Assembly: GCF_947172395.1 (NCBI RefSeq)
Contig: NC_069085.1
Span: forward strand, 1,148,112 to 1,212,111
DNA length: 64,000 nt
Direction: 5' to 3'
Origin: Bicyclus anynana
Lineage: Eukaryota > Arthropoda > Insecta > Lepidoptera > Nymphalidae
Within the stretch, counting starts at the first letter, position 1. Each line of letters opens with the position of its first letter. The notes under the pieces are model-generated. The model ran no database searches and was not told the origin of the DNA. It saw only the letters and a program-made list of their open reading frames with translations. Below are positions 55,103-64,000 of the stretch, in pieces. The position numbers and the translations under genes were made by a program.

Positions 55103-55258
55103 AATTCTCTGGTATGCAGGTTTCCTCACGGTGTATTTCCTTCAGCGTGATATTTAATTTCAGACACGAGATATTTAATTTCTTAAAATGCATAATGCAA
55201 ATGTATTCGAACCTACGCCCTTCGAAATCGGAGGCAGAGGTCATATCCACTGGGCTGT
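55103..55258 (-). mobile_element. SINE-A, 5' half
   Basis: On the minus strand the head (CCCAGTGGATATGACCTCTG; B box GGTTCGAATAC) leads to AAATATCTCGTGTCTGAAA and GAAACCTGCATACCAGAG. The 3' half is missing. A short internal repeat of the GATATTTAATTTC block is present. Confidence 0.65.
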
Positions 55259-55632
55259 TACTGAAAACCTCAGTAACTGTGGCGACTGGAGACATGATTT
55301 CTCATAATTTTATGCCTAGGAAAATACAAAAAATACGATTTTTACTTCCACAATTGAAAGTCTCTTGATACCTTTAAAACCTGCTACCTTCCTCAGCCTA
55401 CATGGCTCAAACCCCACAGTTGCCTACTGTATAGTGTTCTTAAGATAGCATGGGTACGGTGGTAGTTCGTTTCACTTTTGAAAGTTTGCCGCGATTCACG
55501 ATAACAGAACGTCATACAGGCGTCTGTCACCATGCTATCTGAAAAACAGTTTAAATACCTACTAACCATGGTTGGAACATGACGGACTTTCAGCTTATTA
55601 TAAAATGAGGACGAACTGGTTATCAGAGTCAT

Positions 55633-55741
55633 TCATCATCATCATTATCATAATATAGACGTCCACTGCTGGACATAGTCCTCTTGCCTGGACTTCCAAA
55701 CAAAACGGTCTCGAGCCGCCAGCATCCAGCTGCTCCCTGCA
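55633..55741 (-). mobile_element. LINE 3' end (RTE-like)
   Basis: An ATC-type tail, then GACGTCCACTGCTGGACATA, CAAACAAAACGGTCTCGAGC and CGCCAGCATCCAGCTGCTCC. A CTCCCTGC/CCTCCC simple run follows (55741-55770). Confidence 0.6.
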
Positions 55742-57704
55742 AAAGCTCCCTGCTCCCTCCCTTCCCTCCCTGGTTATCAGAGTATCTCGTTCTATTAAAA
55801 CAATCCTATTATACAGCGGATTCGTAAGAACTATACGTCTATAATCAATATGACTTTTTAACACTATGCGTGGCGGCCTTTATTTGGGCTTCGGAGGACG
55901 GCGGGGGTGCTGGTTGCGCGGGGAGGGGACGGCGACGTCGGCGCCTCGCGTGATCCCCTAATTGCACAACTTGCTTTATTTCACGACTTTCCCGAAAATT
56001 TGCACCGGGAAAGTGACTCGAGCGAGTGATGAACCTTAAATACAAATTCACTGATAACAAAAGAAGCTAAGCAGAAAGTTGCTTTTTGTTTTTTGTTTAC
56101 TGCACAGAAGTTTATTAGTAGGTTATTTATGATAGCTTGACTGGGGAAGTAAGAAAAGCGTAATGTTATGTTTATATGAGTTAGCCGCCAAGTATTATCT
56201 GTAGTTTTACCTATGTAAGTATGTAGGTAACGTTAGGGTCCTAAGGTATAAGGTATGGCGGCCCTGCACTATATTTATTAAAAAAAAACGGTAAAAAAAA
56301 TATTTTAGAAATATTACAATCATTTATAAATAAAATGTCAATAAATTGTAAGAATTTAATGTAAACATTACAAGTAACTTATTCAAATGATCGCGGGTGG
56401 TGTATTTTGTGTAGACCTTTTACATGAACACCCTAAGCCAACAATCCTATATTGGACTTATTTATTATGGATTACCTATGTATTCTCTGATCTAAACTTT
56501 GAAACCTCTCTACACCCTATATCTAGCCGTATAGTAAGCATGACGAAGAGTCGAGTAACTTGCCCAAGTGGTCGCGGGCGGTGTAAACGCGCGCTGAGGG
56601 TGCGTGCGGCCGCATCACACACCTCGGGTGGTACCAGCGCGCGAGTGCGTCAAATAGATACCACTCACCTCTTGACTCACCTCTGTGTGTGATTTATTCC
56701 TCACTACGAACTCGCTGTAACTTCTAATGTTTACTACGATATTGTTTCCACTTTTGTTTTCGCTTATTTAATTCAAACTCATTTATTTTAAGACTTTAAA
56801 ATGGGCTTTGTTTAGAAGTCCCTTCCTAACAGGAGGGAGCTCGCATAGTAAGCCTGATTATTCTTCTGTGTTTCTGTTCTTTTGTTTTTGATTATTTAAC
56901 TCCTGTTTGATAATATTGTGTAGCGCAGCAAGTATTTTATTACAGATTAAGGATAGATCACACTCTTAGCGCAGGAGGAAAGACGAATTGGATTATGAAT
57001 TCTTAGTTCTTAACCTGAGAATTAAGAATTCCCTCTGCACTGGGAAGTTATCCCCTCTAAGCTTCTCGGTCAGCACGGAACTGCTGTACTTCGTCACTTT
57101 TACGTTACTTCATTCTATTATTTTCATTATGGCTTACAGCATATTATGCGCGTACTTGTGCCCCTTTCTCTGATCAGCAAGCATGTCATGGCGTTTCTTA
57201 GGCTATAACTTTGTTTGTTTCTTAACAACCACTCATAGGTAAAATGAGAAATAATGTCCTCAGTCGCCAAACATTTCGTTTTGACGGCAACTTCTCACCA
57301 GATGTTCTCAAAGTTGATATTATCATCAAAATAATATAATTAATATGTGTATTCTTATTGTATTTCTATTTTAGCCTCTTTCTTTACCGGATACCTTTTT
57401 TGTGTTACATGGGAAAACCATCATGGTGACCTTTTTGCCACGAAGAGGCGAGATGCTTATGTCGGACTTCAACCGACTAAAACCCCGGTGTTCCCACTCG
57501 TCACCTGATGACGAGTGCGTCACTGGAATGTTTTCTTAAGCGACCACAACGCAGCCTGCGGCACCTGACCATCAGGCTCTTCTTTGGTATGGTTGAAAGC
57601 GCACCGGGAATACTGATACCGTTAACTCGAGGTGTTATCTCCGGTGGATGATTCCCCGTAATTAGCACCCGGACGTCCTCGTCAAGGGTGCAGCTACGGA
57701 CTGC
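55742..57704. other. GC-rich patches without a recognised gene
   Basis: Three patches stand out: 55862-56035 (GGCGGGGGTGCTGG, GACGGCGACGTCGGCGCC), 56565-56690 (GTCGCGGGCGGTGTAAACGC, GTGCGGCCGC) and 57430-57704. The last contains a 9-bp hairpin, CACTCGTCA/TGACGAGTG, at 57495-57517 and looks more like part of a decayed element. The first two could be regulatory or 5' ends of genes. Confidence 0.3.
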
Positions 57705-58010
57705 CTTTTTTTTTTATTCTTTACAAGTTAGCCCTTGACTACAATCTCACCTGATGGTAAGTGATGATGCAATCTAAGATGGAAGCGGGCTAACTTGTTA
57801 GGAGGAGGATGAAAATCCACAACCCTTTCGGTTTCTACACGGCATCGTACCGGAACGCTAAATCGCTTGGCGGTACGTCTTTGCCGGTAGGGTGGTAACT
57901 AGCCACGGCCGAAGCCTCCCACCAGCCAGACCTGGACAAATTAAGAAAATTTCAATCTGCCCAGCCGGGGATCGAATCCAGGACCTCCGTTTTGTAAATC
58001 CACCGCGCAT
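57705..58010 (-). mobile_element. SINE-B, nearly full length
   Basis: On the minus strand part of the head (GCGGTGGATTTACAAAACGG, TGGATTCGATCCCCGG) is followed by GGTCTGGCTGGTGGGAGGC, GCGATTTAGCGTTCCGGTAC, ACAAGTTAGCCCGCTTCC and CAAGGGCTAACTTG with an A run. It is the best overall copy of this family here. Only the first 20 or so bases are lost. Confidence 0.75.
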
Positions 58011-58484
58011 ACCCTCCTAGCCTCTACCTCTCCTATAACGTCCTATAACGTCCATTGTCGTCTTTGCTGGTGGGGTGCTCTAAGTTGATATCTTTGATGA
58101 TTAACAAAATTTGTTAGGTATCATTGTTGATCAGGCCCGTAGGTCGCGTGGTGCCGCTCGCGACGGTGGCGCCGCGGAAAGTTATTTCCTCTGAATAATT
58201 GCCAGTCATCATCGTAAAATGCGGCGCGTTGTCGGCGCGCGACGGTAGCGATTTATTGCGATTAGCGATTCAATCATGCTGAAAAAGATAGTGGTAGATA
58301 GTACGAGATTGATATGAGATAGTATTCTTAATAGATCATCAAATCAAAACAGATTCATTGTAATTTATACAAGCACATTTGAAAGTCAATTTTGTCTCAT
58401 AGTAGTGACTAGTACCAACATACTCGTACCTACCAGTTTAGGAAGTTTGAATCTAGAAGTAAATCTGTGTATAAATCTAAGCCA
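58011..58484. other. Unassigned with GC-rich patch
   Basis: 58135-58260 is CpG-rich (GGTGGCGCCGCGGAAAG; GTTGTCGGCGCGCGACGG). No frame is convincing. Confidence 0.3.
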
Positions 58485-58592
58485 ATCATTATCATTACCA
58501 GCCTTTAGGGACGTCCACTGTTGAGCACCTATGTCCATGGCCATACAAGAAACCTCTTGACTTCCATAAACCACATTCTCAAGCCACGGAAA
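58485..58592 (-). mobile_element. LINE 3' end fragment, diverged
   Basis: GGGACGTCCACTGTTGAGC, CTTGACTTCCATAAACC and CATTCTCAAGCCACGG follow the pattern of the LINE 3' ends but with many changes. Confidence 0.4.
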
Positions 58593-58914
58593 CTACTGAA
58601 CCAGAGGCGGCAAAGTTCACTAGCAATAAACTAATCACGCTGTCTGACATCAGAACGCAAAGTATAAAAGTAACAGCTCAATCTTCGCCGCACAACACGT
58701 TATCGTTTATGAACGCAATAAACGCAATAAACGCACGCCGCGGAGGGCACCTAACGCACGGCTAGCACGACACTGCACTAAAACTTTGCTACATTACAAA
58801 CATATTTCTTTCTTTAGAACCAAATATATGGATATCTAATTATCTATGTATGAGTAACTAACGATGACTATTCTATCCATCAATCTTTATTTTGCCAGTA
58901 TATAATACATTTAT
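58593..58914. other. No feature recognised
   Basis: It includes a short direct repeat (AACGCAATAA twice, near 58711-58728). No gene is seen. Confidence 0.35.
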
Positions 58915-59235
58915 ATCATCATCATCATTCTCAACCCATATTCAGCTCACTGCTGAGCTCGAGTCTCCTCTCAGAATGAGAGGGGTTAGGCCAATAGTCC
59001 ACCACGCTGGCCCAATGCGGATTGGTAGACGTCACACACGCAGAGAATGAAGAAAATTCTCTGGTATGCCGGTTTCCTCACGATGTTTTCTTTCAACGAT
59101 TTTTGAGACACGTGATATTTAATTTCTTAAAATGCACACAACTGAAAAGTTGGAGGTGCATGCCCCGGACCGGATTCGAACCCACGCCCCCCGGAATCAG
59201 AGGCGGAGGTCATATCCACTAAGCTATCACGGCTC
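58915..59235 (-). mobile_element. SINE-A, full length
   Basis: All blocks are present on the minus strand: head GAGCCGTGATAGCTTAGTGG, B box GGGTTCGAATCCGG, CAACTTTTCAGTTGTGTGC, AAACATCGTGAGGAAACC, GTCTACCAATCCGCATTGGG, CTCATTCTGAGAGGAGAC and a GAT tail of four to five units. Confidence 0.75.
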
Positions 59236-59424
59236 TTAACATTTATATAGGTCTTTTATAATATATTTAAACACATATCCTGCCATAGTTGGTATGCAAA
59301 ACATAGTAAACAAATCTTACAATCTGTCTGCCTATTGAAAATACAACACATGAGCGAATTATTGACCTTCAGTTTTAAGTGTACATTTTTATCTAATCGA
59401 AAATTCAATCAAAATCTCTCAGGG

Positions 59425-59866
59425 AAGCCTTAACCCTAGGGAGTGCGTCCCCAAGATGGCGAATAGGGGAATGCCCGCTGGCAAGAAAGCTGAAGGGTAG
59501 GAGATGTAAAATACCTCCCGTGGAACAAAAAAAGGCCGGTGAGAAAACTCTGTTAACAAACCCAACCTCGGAGCTCCGCCTACATATTCGACGAAAGAGG
59601 TCCTTGGTTGGTGATGGGCGCTCAGGTCGGAGCGTTCATTAAAGCGGCGGCGGAAGAGCCCGCAAGGGCCAACGGCAACGTTCAAGTCTTCTAGGAAGAT
59701 TACGACCTTGGTGTCAGGTGGCAACCGACCGTAAAACATAAGCCAAAACAACCATACCAATCATGAGCCGAAGAAGATACAAAATGGCGCCAAATAATTG
59801 GGAAAGCCGACCCCGTATAAATGGGAAAAGGCGAGACCGAAGAAGAAGAAGAAAATTGAATCAAAA
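59425..59866 (+). pseudogene. Possible LINE 3' remnant (RTE-like) with AAG tail
   Basis: Near its end one frame reads DTKWRQIIGKADPV, then MGKGETEEEEE from an AAGAAGAAG run. The pattern DRxxWRxxIxxADPxxNG followed by an AAG tail resembles the end of RTE-type proteins. Upstream sequence is GC-richer than the surroundings but I cannot read a clean frame. Moderate to low confidence. Confidence 0.4.
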
Positions 59867-60062
59867 TCATCGAAAAAAACTGTACCAGTTTTGCCTTCAC
59901 TGTAGTTCTCAGTTTTGCGTACACACGTATGTTTTATCTGAACAGTTCGATTGAACAGTGATAGCTGAAACTCTGTAACCCGCATTATATATGGTATTTC
60001 TTACACCGTCTGTCGCTAGTAGTCGCCTTTCTACTTGTTTACTCTCTCTCTATAGAAGTAAC

Positions 60063-60147
60063 TGCTTCGTTAGTTTAGTATGTGTCTCCGGATTACAAGG
60101 TCCTGGGTTCGAGTTCTGGGTCTAACTATTAAATACAGAGCTATCCT
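60063..60147 (+). mobile_element. SINE-C head fragment
   Basis: CTGCTTCGTTAGTTTAGTAT (A-box-like), then ACAAGGTCCTGGGTTCGAGT (B box) and a decayed body. It could be mistaken for a tRNA gene, but the acceptor stem does not pair. Confidence 0.45.
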
Positions 60148-60159
60148 TTCTTATAATAA

Positions 60160-60310
60160 ACTAGCCGACGCCCCGTGAGAGTACGGGGATAAAATATAGC
60201 CTATGACACTTATAAATAACGTGGCATTCGAGTGATTTTTTTTATAAATCGGTTCAGTAGATCCAGAGATTACTCCCTACAATACCACAAACTTTACCTC
60301 TTTACAATTT
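60160..60310 (-). mobile_element. Helitron-like element, second type, shortened
   Basis: On the minus strand it ends GGGGCGTCGGCTAG before T. GTACGGGGATAAAATATAGCC and GAACCGATTTATAAAAA-type blocks match the family. Confidence 0.45.
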
Positions 60311-60344
60311 TGGCACATACACAGTAGCTATACATATTTCTTAA

Positions 60345-60658
60345 GAGCCATGACAGCCGTGACAGATATGACCTCTGCCTCCAATTCCGGAGGATGTGGG
60401 TTCGAATCCAGTCAGCATGCACCTCCAACTTTTCAGTTGTGTGTTTTTTAAGAAATTAGATATCAGGTGTCTCAAATTGTGAAAGAAAACATCGTGAGGA
60501 AACCTGCATACCAGAGAATTTTCTTAATTCTCTGCGTGTGTGAAGACCACCAATCAGCATTGGGCCAGCGTGGTGGACTATTGGCCTAACCCCTCTTATT
60601 CTGAAAGGAGACTCGAGCTCAGCAGTGCGCCGAATATGGGTTGATAACGACGACGACA
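60345..60658 (+). mobile_element. SINE-A, near full length
   Basis: Head GAGCCATGACAGCCGTGACA (altered), B box GGGTTCGAATCCAG, CAACTTTTCAGTTGTGTG, AACATCGTGAGGAAACCTGC, GGCCAGCGTGGTGGACTATT and a GAC tail of about three units. Confidence 0.7.
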
Positions 60659-61284
60659 TATTTCTTTACTGTGGTATAGATTTTCAGCCAGGAGTTAGAA
60701 AGTGCTTTCGTGCCTTTCACATTCTCCGAAATATATGCTGTAAATCCGAAAATATGTAATTTATAAAAACTTTAGTTAGAAATAAATATAAATCACCCTT
60801 CCACATAGTCACTCCTACATATAGCTCACAGTGTTCAGAGTTTGGACAACACGGAAATGCTTTCTATTTTCCGAAACGCACTTCATTTTAAATATGGTGA
60901 GGTGAATGCACTCTCATTAAAGGCTCGGCAAAAGTTTTACTGCGTTTTGAGTGCATCGCTGCTTCTGTATTGGAGTTTTTGATAGTTGTGTCCACTGAAG
61001 TGGCAATGTAAAAGTGTTTACTCGTGGATGGGTTTCGTAGTGACGAGCTGTGCTCATCAGAGTATCGATGTATTATTTAATTATTTGTTAATGGTATATC
61101 GATAATATGTTTTGTTATGATGATTATCAGATTCAGAGGTGTACTTACACACATTAAGCTGCTAAGGAGAAGGTTATAAAAACTTTATCCCTCCGAAGTT
61201 ATCGCCTTATCACTTTAGACTGACATAAATAACACGTCATGCTAAGTAACAAAAATAGATATTCCTACAATACAAACTAATAGT
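60659..61284. other. No feature recognised
   Basis: No named repeat or credible ORF. Confidence 0.35.
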
Positions 61285-61356
61285 TCATCATAATCATCAT
61301 CATTATTTTCAGCCGATGGACGTTCACTGCTGGACATAGGCCTCGTTCATGGACAT
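61285..61356 (-). mobile_element. LINE 3' tip (RTE-like)
   Basis: A degenerate ATC tail, then AGCCGATGGACGTTCACTGC and TGGACATAGGCCTCG. About 70 bp remain. Confidence 0.5.
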
Positions 61357-61570
61357 GACACGGACCAAGCACATCGGTCTAACTTATAGTTAAAGTTATC
61401 AAATTCAGTTATTTAAATTACCCATAGCATCTGTAGCAGCACTTTTCCGTGAATTTTCATTCGAATAATCAAGCCATAATGTTAGTATGGTTTACAATTG
61501 TTTCAGAAAATACATTCTACCAGGAAGTAGTAGACTCTTCTGTAATAAGTTGAGAGTTTGAGTTATCCGG

Positions 61571-61700
61571 TCTTATGTTCGAAAAAGAGAGTTATTTCGT
61601 TCTTATGACGAAAGAGAGAGTTATTTCGTTCTTATGACAAAAGAGAGAGTTATTTCGTTCTTATGACGAAAGAGAGAGTTATTTCGTTCTTATGACGAAA
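61571..61700. repeat. 29-bp minisatellite, about 4.5 units
   Basis: TTATTTCGTTCTTATGAC recurs at 61592, 61621, 61650 and 61679, exactly 29 bp apart, joined by GAAAGAGAGAG. Units differ at one or two positions. Confidence 0.9.
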
Positions 61701-61749
61701 GAGAGTTTTCATGAATCGTTATCATAATTATTGACACTATTATAGTTAG

Positions 61750-61803
61750 TTAGTCGGGCATACTCCGACGGTGTATCCCGTCAGTTGTAGCCGTGTTTCA
61801 TAC
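61750..61803 (-). repeat. Dispersed repeat, partner of 21936
   Basis: On the minus strand TATGAAACACGGCTACAACT, GACGGGATACACC and GTCGGAGTATGCCCGACTA match 21936-21992. Confidence 0.55.
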
Positions 61804-61811
61804 TAAATTAA

Positions 61812-61822
61812 TAAAGTTAGTT
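61812..61822. repeat. 11-bp target-site duplication, left copy
   Basis: TAAAGTTAGTT directly flanks the LINE 3' end and is repeated exactly at 63726-63736. Confidence 0.8.
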
Positions 61823-63725
61823 CTTCTTCTTCTTATAGTGCCATCTCCTATCGGAGGTCAGCAATCATTAAGGCTAATTTAACTTTGTTCACTGCTGCCC
61901 GAAAGAGTGATCTGGTACTCATACCAAACCATTGGCGCAAGTTCCTGAGCCAAGATGTACGTCTACGACCAGGCCTTCGTTTCCCCTTTATCTTTCCCTG
62001 GATAATAAGCTGGAGCAGGTGATATTTGGAGTTTCGCATTATATGACCCAGGTATTCGAGCTTCCTCCTTTGGACTTGTTGCAGAACTTCTGTTGGCTTT
62101 CCCATTTTTTGCAGCACAGTAGTATTGCGTATACGATCCCTCCATGATATTCGCAGTATCCGCCTGTAAACCCACATCTCAAATGCCTCAAGCTTACTAC
62201 ACATCGCTTGTGTTAGTGTCCAAGCTTCAACCCCATAAAGTAACACAGAGAAAACGTAACATCGCGCTACTCTCATCCTCAGAGATATTTTTAAATTGCG
62301 GTCACAGAGAACTTTTTTTAATTTAGTAAAAGCATTTCTTGCTTGTTCAATGCGGCATCGTATTTCCAGACTATGATCCCCGGTTTCGTCAAACATACAT
62401 CCCAAATACCGATATCGCTGTACCCTTTCTATTATTTTATCATGTAGATACAAAGAGTTGCATCTGATTGGCTTTCGGCTGATGGTCATGTATTTTGTCT
62501 TTTTGCAGTTAATATTGATGCCATAAGAATTGCTGGCGGAGGATACTTCATTGACTAACGATTGCAAGACTATCGGCTAATAGAATGGTATCATCCGCAT
62601 ATCTAATGTTATTTATTAGTATGCCGTTCACCGTTACACCTTCATTAATATTCTCAAGCGCTTCTTCGAATATTGCTTCGGCATAAACATTAAATAATAA
62701 GGGAGACAAAATGCAACCTTGTCGTACCCCGCGCAGTAGGTATGTCAATATACGAAGTTGTGTGTCGTTCAACCCTGACATTAGCTGACTGTTTCCAATA
62801 CAAGTTCCTGATAAACTGGATATCTTTATAATCTAAGCCAGCTTTCGACAAAATCTCCATAAGCTTGATGTGGCGTACACGATCAAACGCCTTTTCGTAA
62901 TCAATGAAACAGACATACAGATCACAATTTAAATCCAGACATCTTTGCATTAGCACTTGAAAACCAAACCCTTGTACCTAGTCCATCACGAAAACCAAAT
63001 TGTGTTTTTGAAAGCAAAACTTCGCACTTCCGAAATATTCTTTTATGTAGTATTTTAAGAAATATTTTTAAAATGTGGCTCATAAGAGATATTGTTCTGT
63101 AATCACTACAAAACTTGGGATTTTTGATTTTCGGTAATATTACAAATGTGGACTTTAGCCAATCCGCTGGAATTTTGCCCGTGTCATAAATGACATTGAA
63201 AAGTTGTACTAGATAATCTAAATTAGTTTCTTCTACTTCTTTTATGAGCTCGACAGGAATTTCGTCTGGACCTACTGCTTTTCCAGACTTCAACGATACA
63301 ATTGCATGAGAAACTTCTCTCTTTGTAATCGGCGGGCCATCATCGACAGCAACAATATTGTTGAAGTCTTCTCTGTCATCATAAAATAGTTCTCTAATGT
63401 AATCCTCCCATAGCAACAGTTTATCTCTTACATCAGTTATAAATGTCCCATCGGCGTCTTTGACAGTACTCATGACCCTACCTTGATATGTTGGTGCTAT
63501 CATTTGCCGAATCTTTCTATGCATATTAAAACTGTCGTGTCGCTTATCTGAGTCCTCAATATCTGAGCACAAACTTTCCAGCCATTTTTCTTTTGCTTCT
63601 TTAATTTTATTCAAAATTTTTATCTGCAACTGGTCATACTTTTCCTTGTCTGCTTTACTTTTCCTTCTGTCATCCATAATACTCAATATTTCTTCAGTCA
63701 TCCACTCAGCAGTTTTTAAAAACTT
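61823..63725 (-). mobile_element. 5'-truncated RTE-like LINE with target duplication
   Basis: The minus-strand element runs from within ORF2, before the reverse transcriptase, to a short AGAAGAAGAAGAA tail. The 11-bp direct repeats on both sides mark a single insertion about 1.9 kb long. Truncation at the 5' end is the usual outcome of target-primed reverse transcription. The endonuclease domain is absent. Confidence 0.8.
61848..63701 (-). pseudogene. RTE-like ORF2 reverse transcriptase, frameshifted
   Basis: Four overlapping frames together cover one protein. 63701-62922 holds the linker and palm start (VGPDEIPVELIKE, FVILPKIKN, KTQFGFRDGLGTR). 62956-62690 holds motif A (FIDYEKAFDRVRH). 62781-62548 holds motif B (GVRQGCILSPLLFN) and motif C (IRYADDTILLADS). 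62567-61848 holds the thumb and C-terminal part (YLGCMFDETGDHSLEIRCRI, LLYGVEAWTL, GRRRTSWLRN, IADLR). Frameshifts lie near 62960, 62735 and 62565, so it makes no enzyme. The FIDYEKAFD and RYADDT motifs with a WLRNLRQW-like end are typical of the RTE clade and of insect proteins annotated as endonuclease-reverse transcriptase or craniofacial development protein 2-like. Confidence 0.8.
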
Positions 63726-63736
63726 TAAAGTTAGTT
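63726..63736. repeat. 11-bp target-site duplication, right copy
   Basis: TAAAGTTAGTT adjoins the truncated 5' end of the LINE. DNA beyond (63737-64000) shows no named feature. Confidence 0.8.
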
Positions 63737-64000
63737 AAACACCTATAAATCATCGATAAGTCGCTATCAGGTATGGCACATCCCTACCGAAGTGTCACAT
63801 TACGCTCCACTCGGGCCTCCTTATTTTTATTTAGTCAAATTGTAGCTGAAATAAAACCGGCGTCGCAATAAAAATACCATCCGTACTGTTATTGCAGCGC
63901 GACGGGAATAGACGCGTGTCGCGCGCTCCCGCATAGACTAACTAACTAAATGAGCATTAGGTAGCTATTCTACCTAACATCCATCGTGTAAGTTTTGACG

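Noticed and set aside
59419..59985. Several 74-113-residue minus-strand ORFs
   Set aside because: They are antisense to the probable LINE remnant and show no protein features of their own.
61571..61700. CRISPR array
   Set aside because: The 29-bp units are contiguous with no unique spacers, and the genome is animal.

Overview
The window looks like nuclear DNA of an insect, most likely a moth or butterfly. It is AT-rich and gene-poor, and it is packed with repeats typical of Lepidoptera: two or more clades of non-LTR retrotransposon (LINE), at least three tRNA-derived SINE families, many short Helitron-like elements ending in a small hairpin plus CTAG, foldback (MITE-like) elements, and long ATC, GT and CA microsatellites. 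I found no complete host gene, no rRNA, no CRISPR array and no tRNA gene that stands apart from a SINE head. The species is inferred only from the style of the repeats.

Layout. 0-13 kb: a Helitron-like copy, then a 5'-truncated LINE with a long intact reverse transcriptase ORF (806-2863) and an ATT tail, a near-perfect 242-bp tandem duplication (6187-6670), a LINE remnant at 7.6 kb, and a second truncated LINE of the same general type (about 10753-12063). 13-24 kb: a foldback element with TTA target duplications (13541-13709), a TATA-like signal with a tiny ORF (15.4 kb), paired CRE sites (21.6 kb) and a GT tract. 24-41 kb: many LINE 3' ends with GAT tails, SINE copies, a SINE nested in a Helitron-like element (27.4-27.8 kb), a diverged tandem duplication (28.5-29.1 kb), a 99-bp repeated ORF segment (32.5 and 36.8 kb), and a 200-N assembly gap (38454-38653) inside a SINE. 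41-49 kb: mostly unassigned AT-rich DNA with two exon-like segments, a CA tract and two adjacent Helitron-like copies. 49-64 kb: a 279-bp ATC microsatellite grown from a SINE tail (50213-50491), nested foldback elements (51.5-52.0 kb), several GC-rich patches (55.8-58.3 kb), a 29-bp minisatellite, and a 5'-truncated RTE-like LINE (61823-63725, minus strand) flanked by an 11-bp target-site duplication.

The elements do not form a pathway. The LINEs encode (or once encoded) reverse transcriptase, and such enzymes commonly mobilise SINEs. Several SINE-A copies carry GAT or GAC tails like the GAT tails of the LINE 3' ends here, so a shared 3' tail recognised by one LINE enzyme is a reasonable inference, but it is not proven. 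The remaining non-repetitive DNA is probably intergenic or intronic. A few exon-like, promoter-like and GC-rich segments are listed as candidates at low confidence. I did not find a convincing new biological system.
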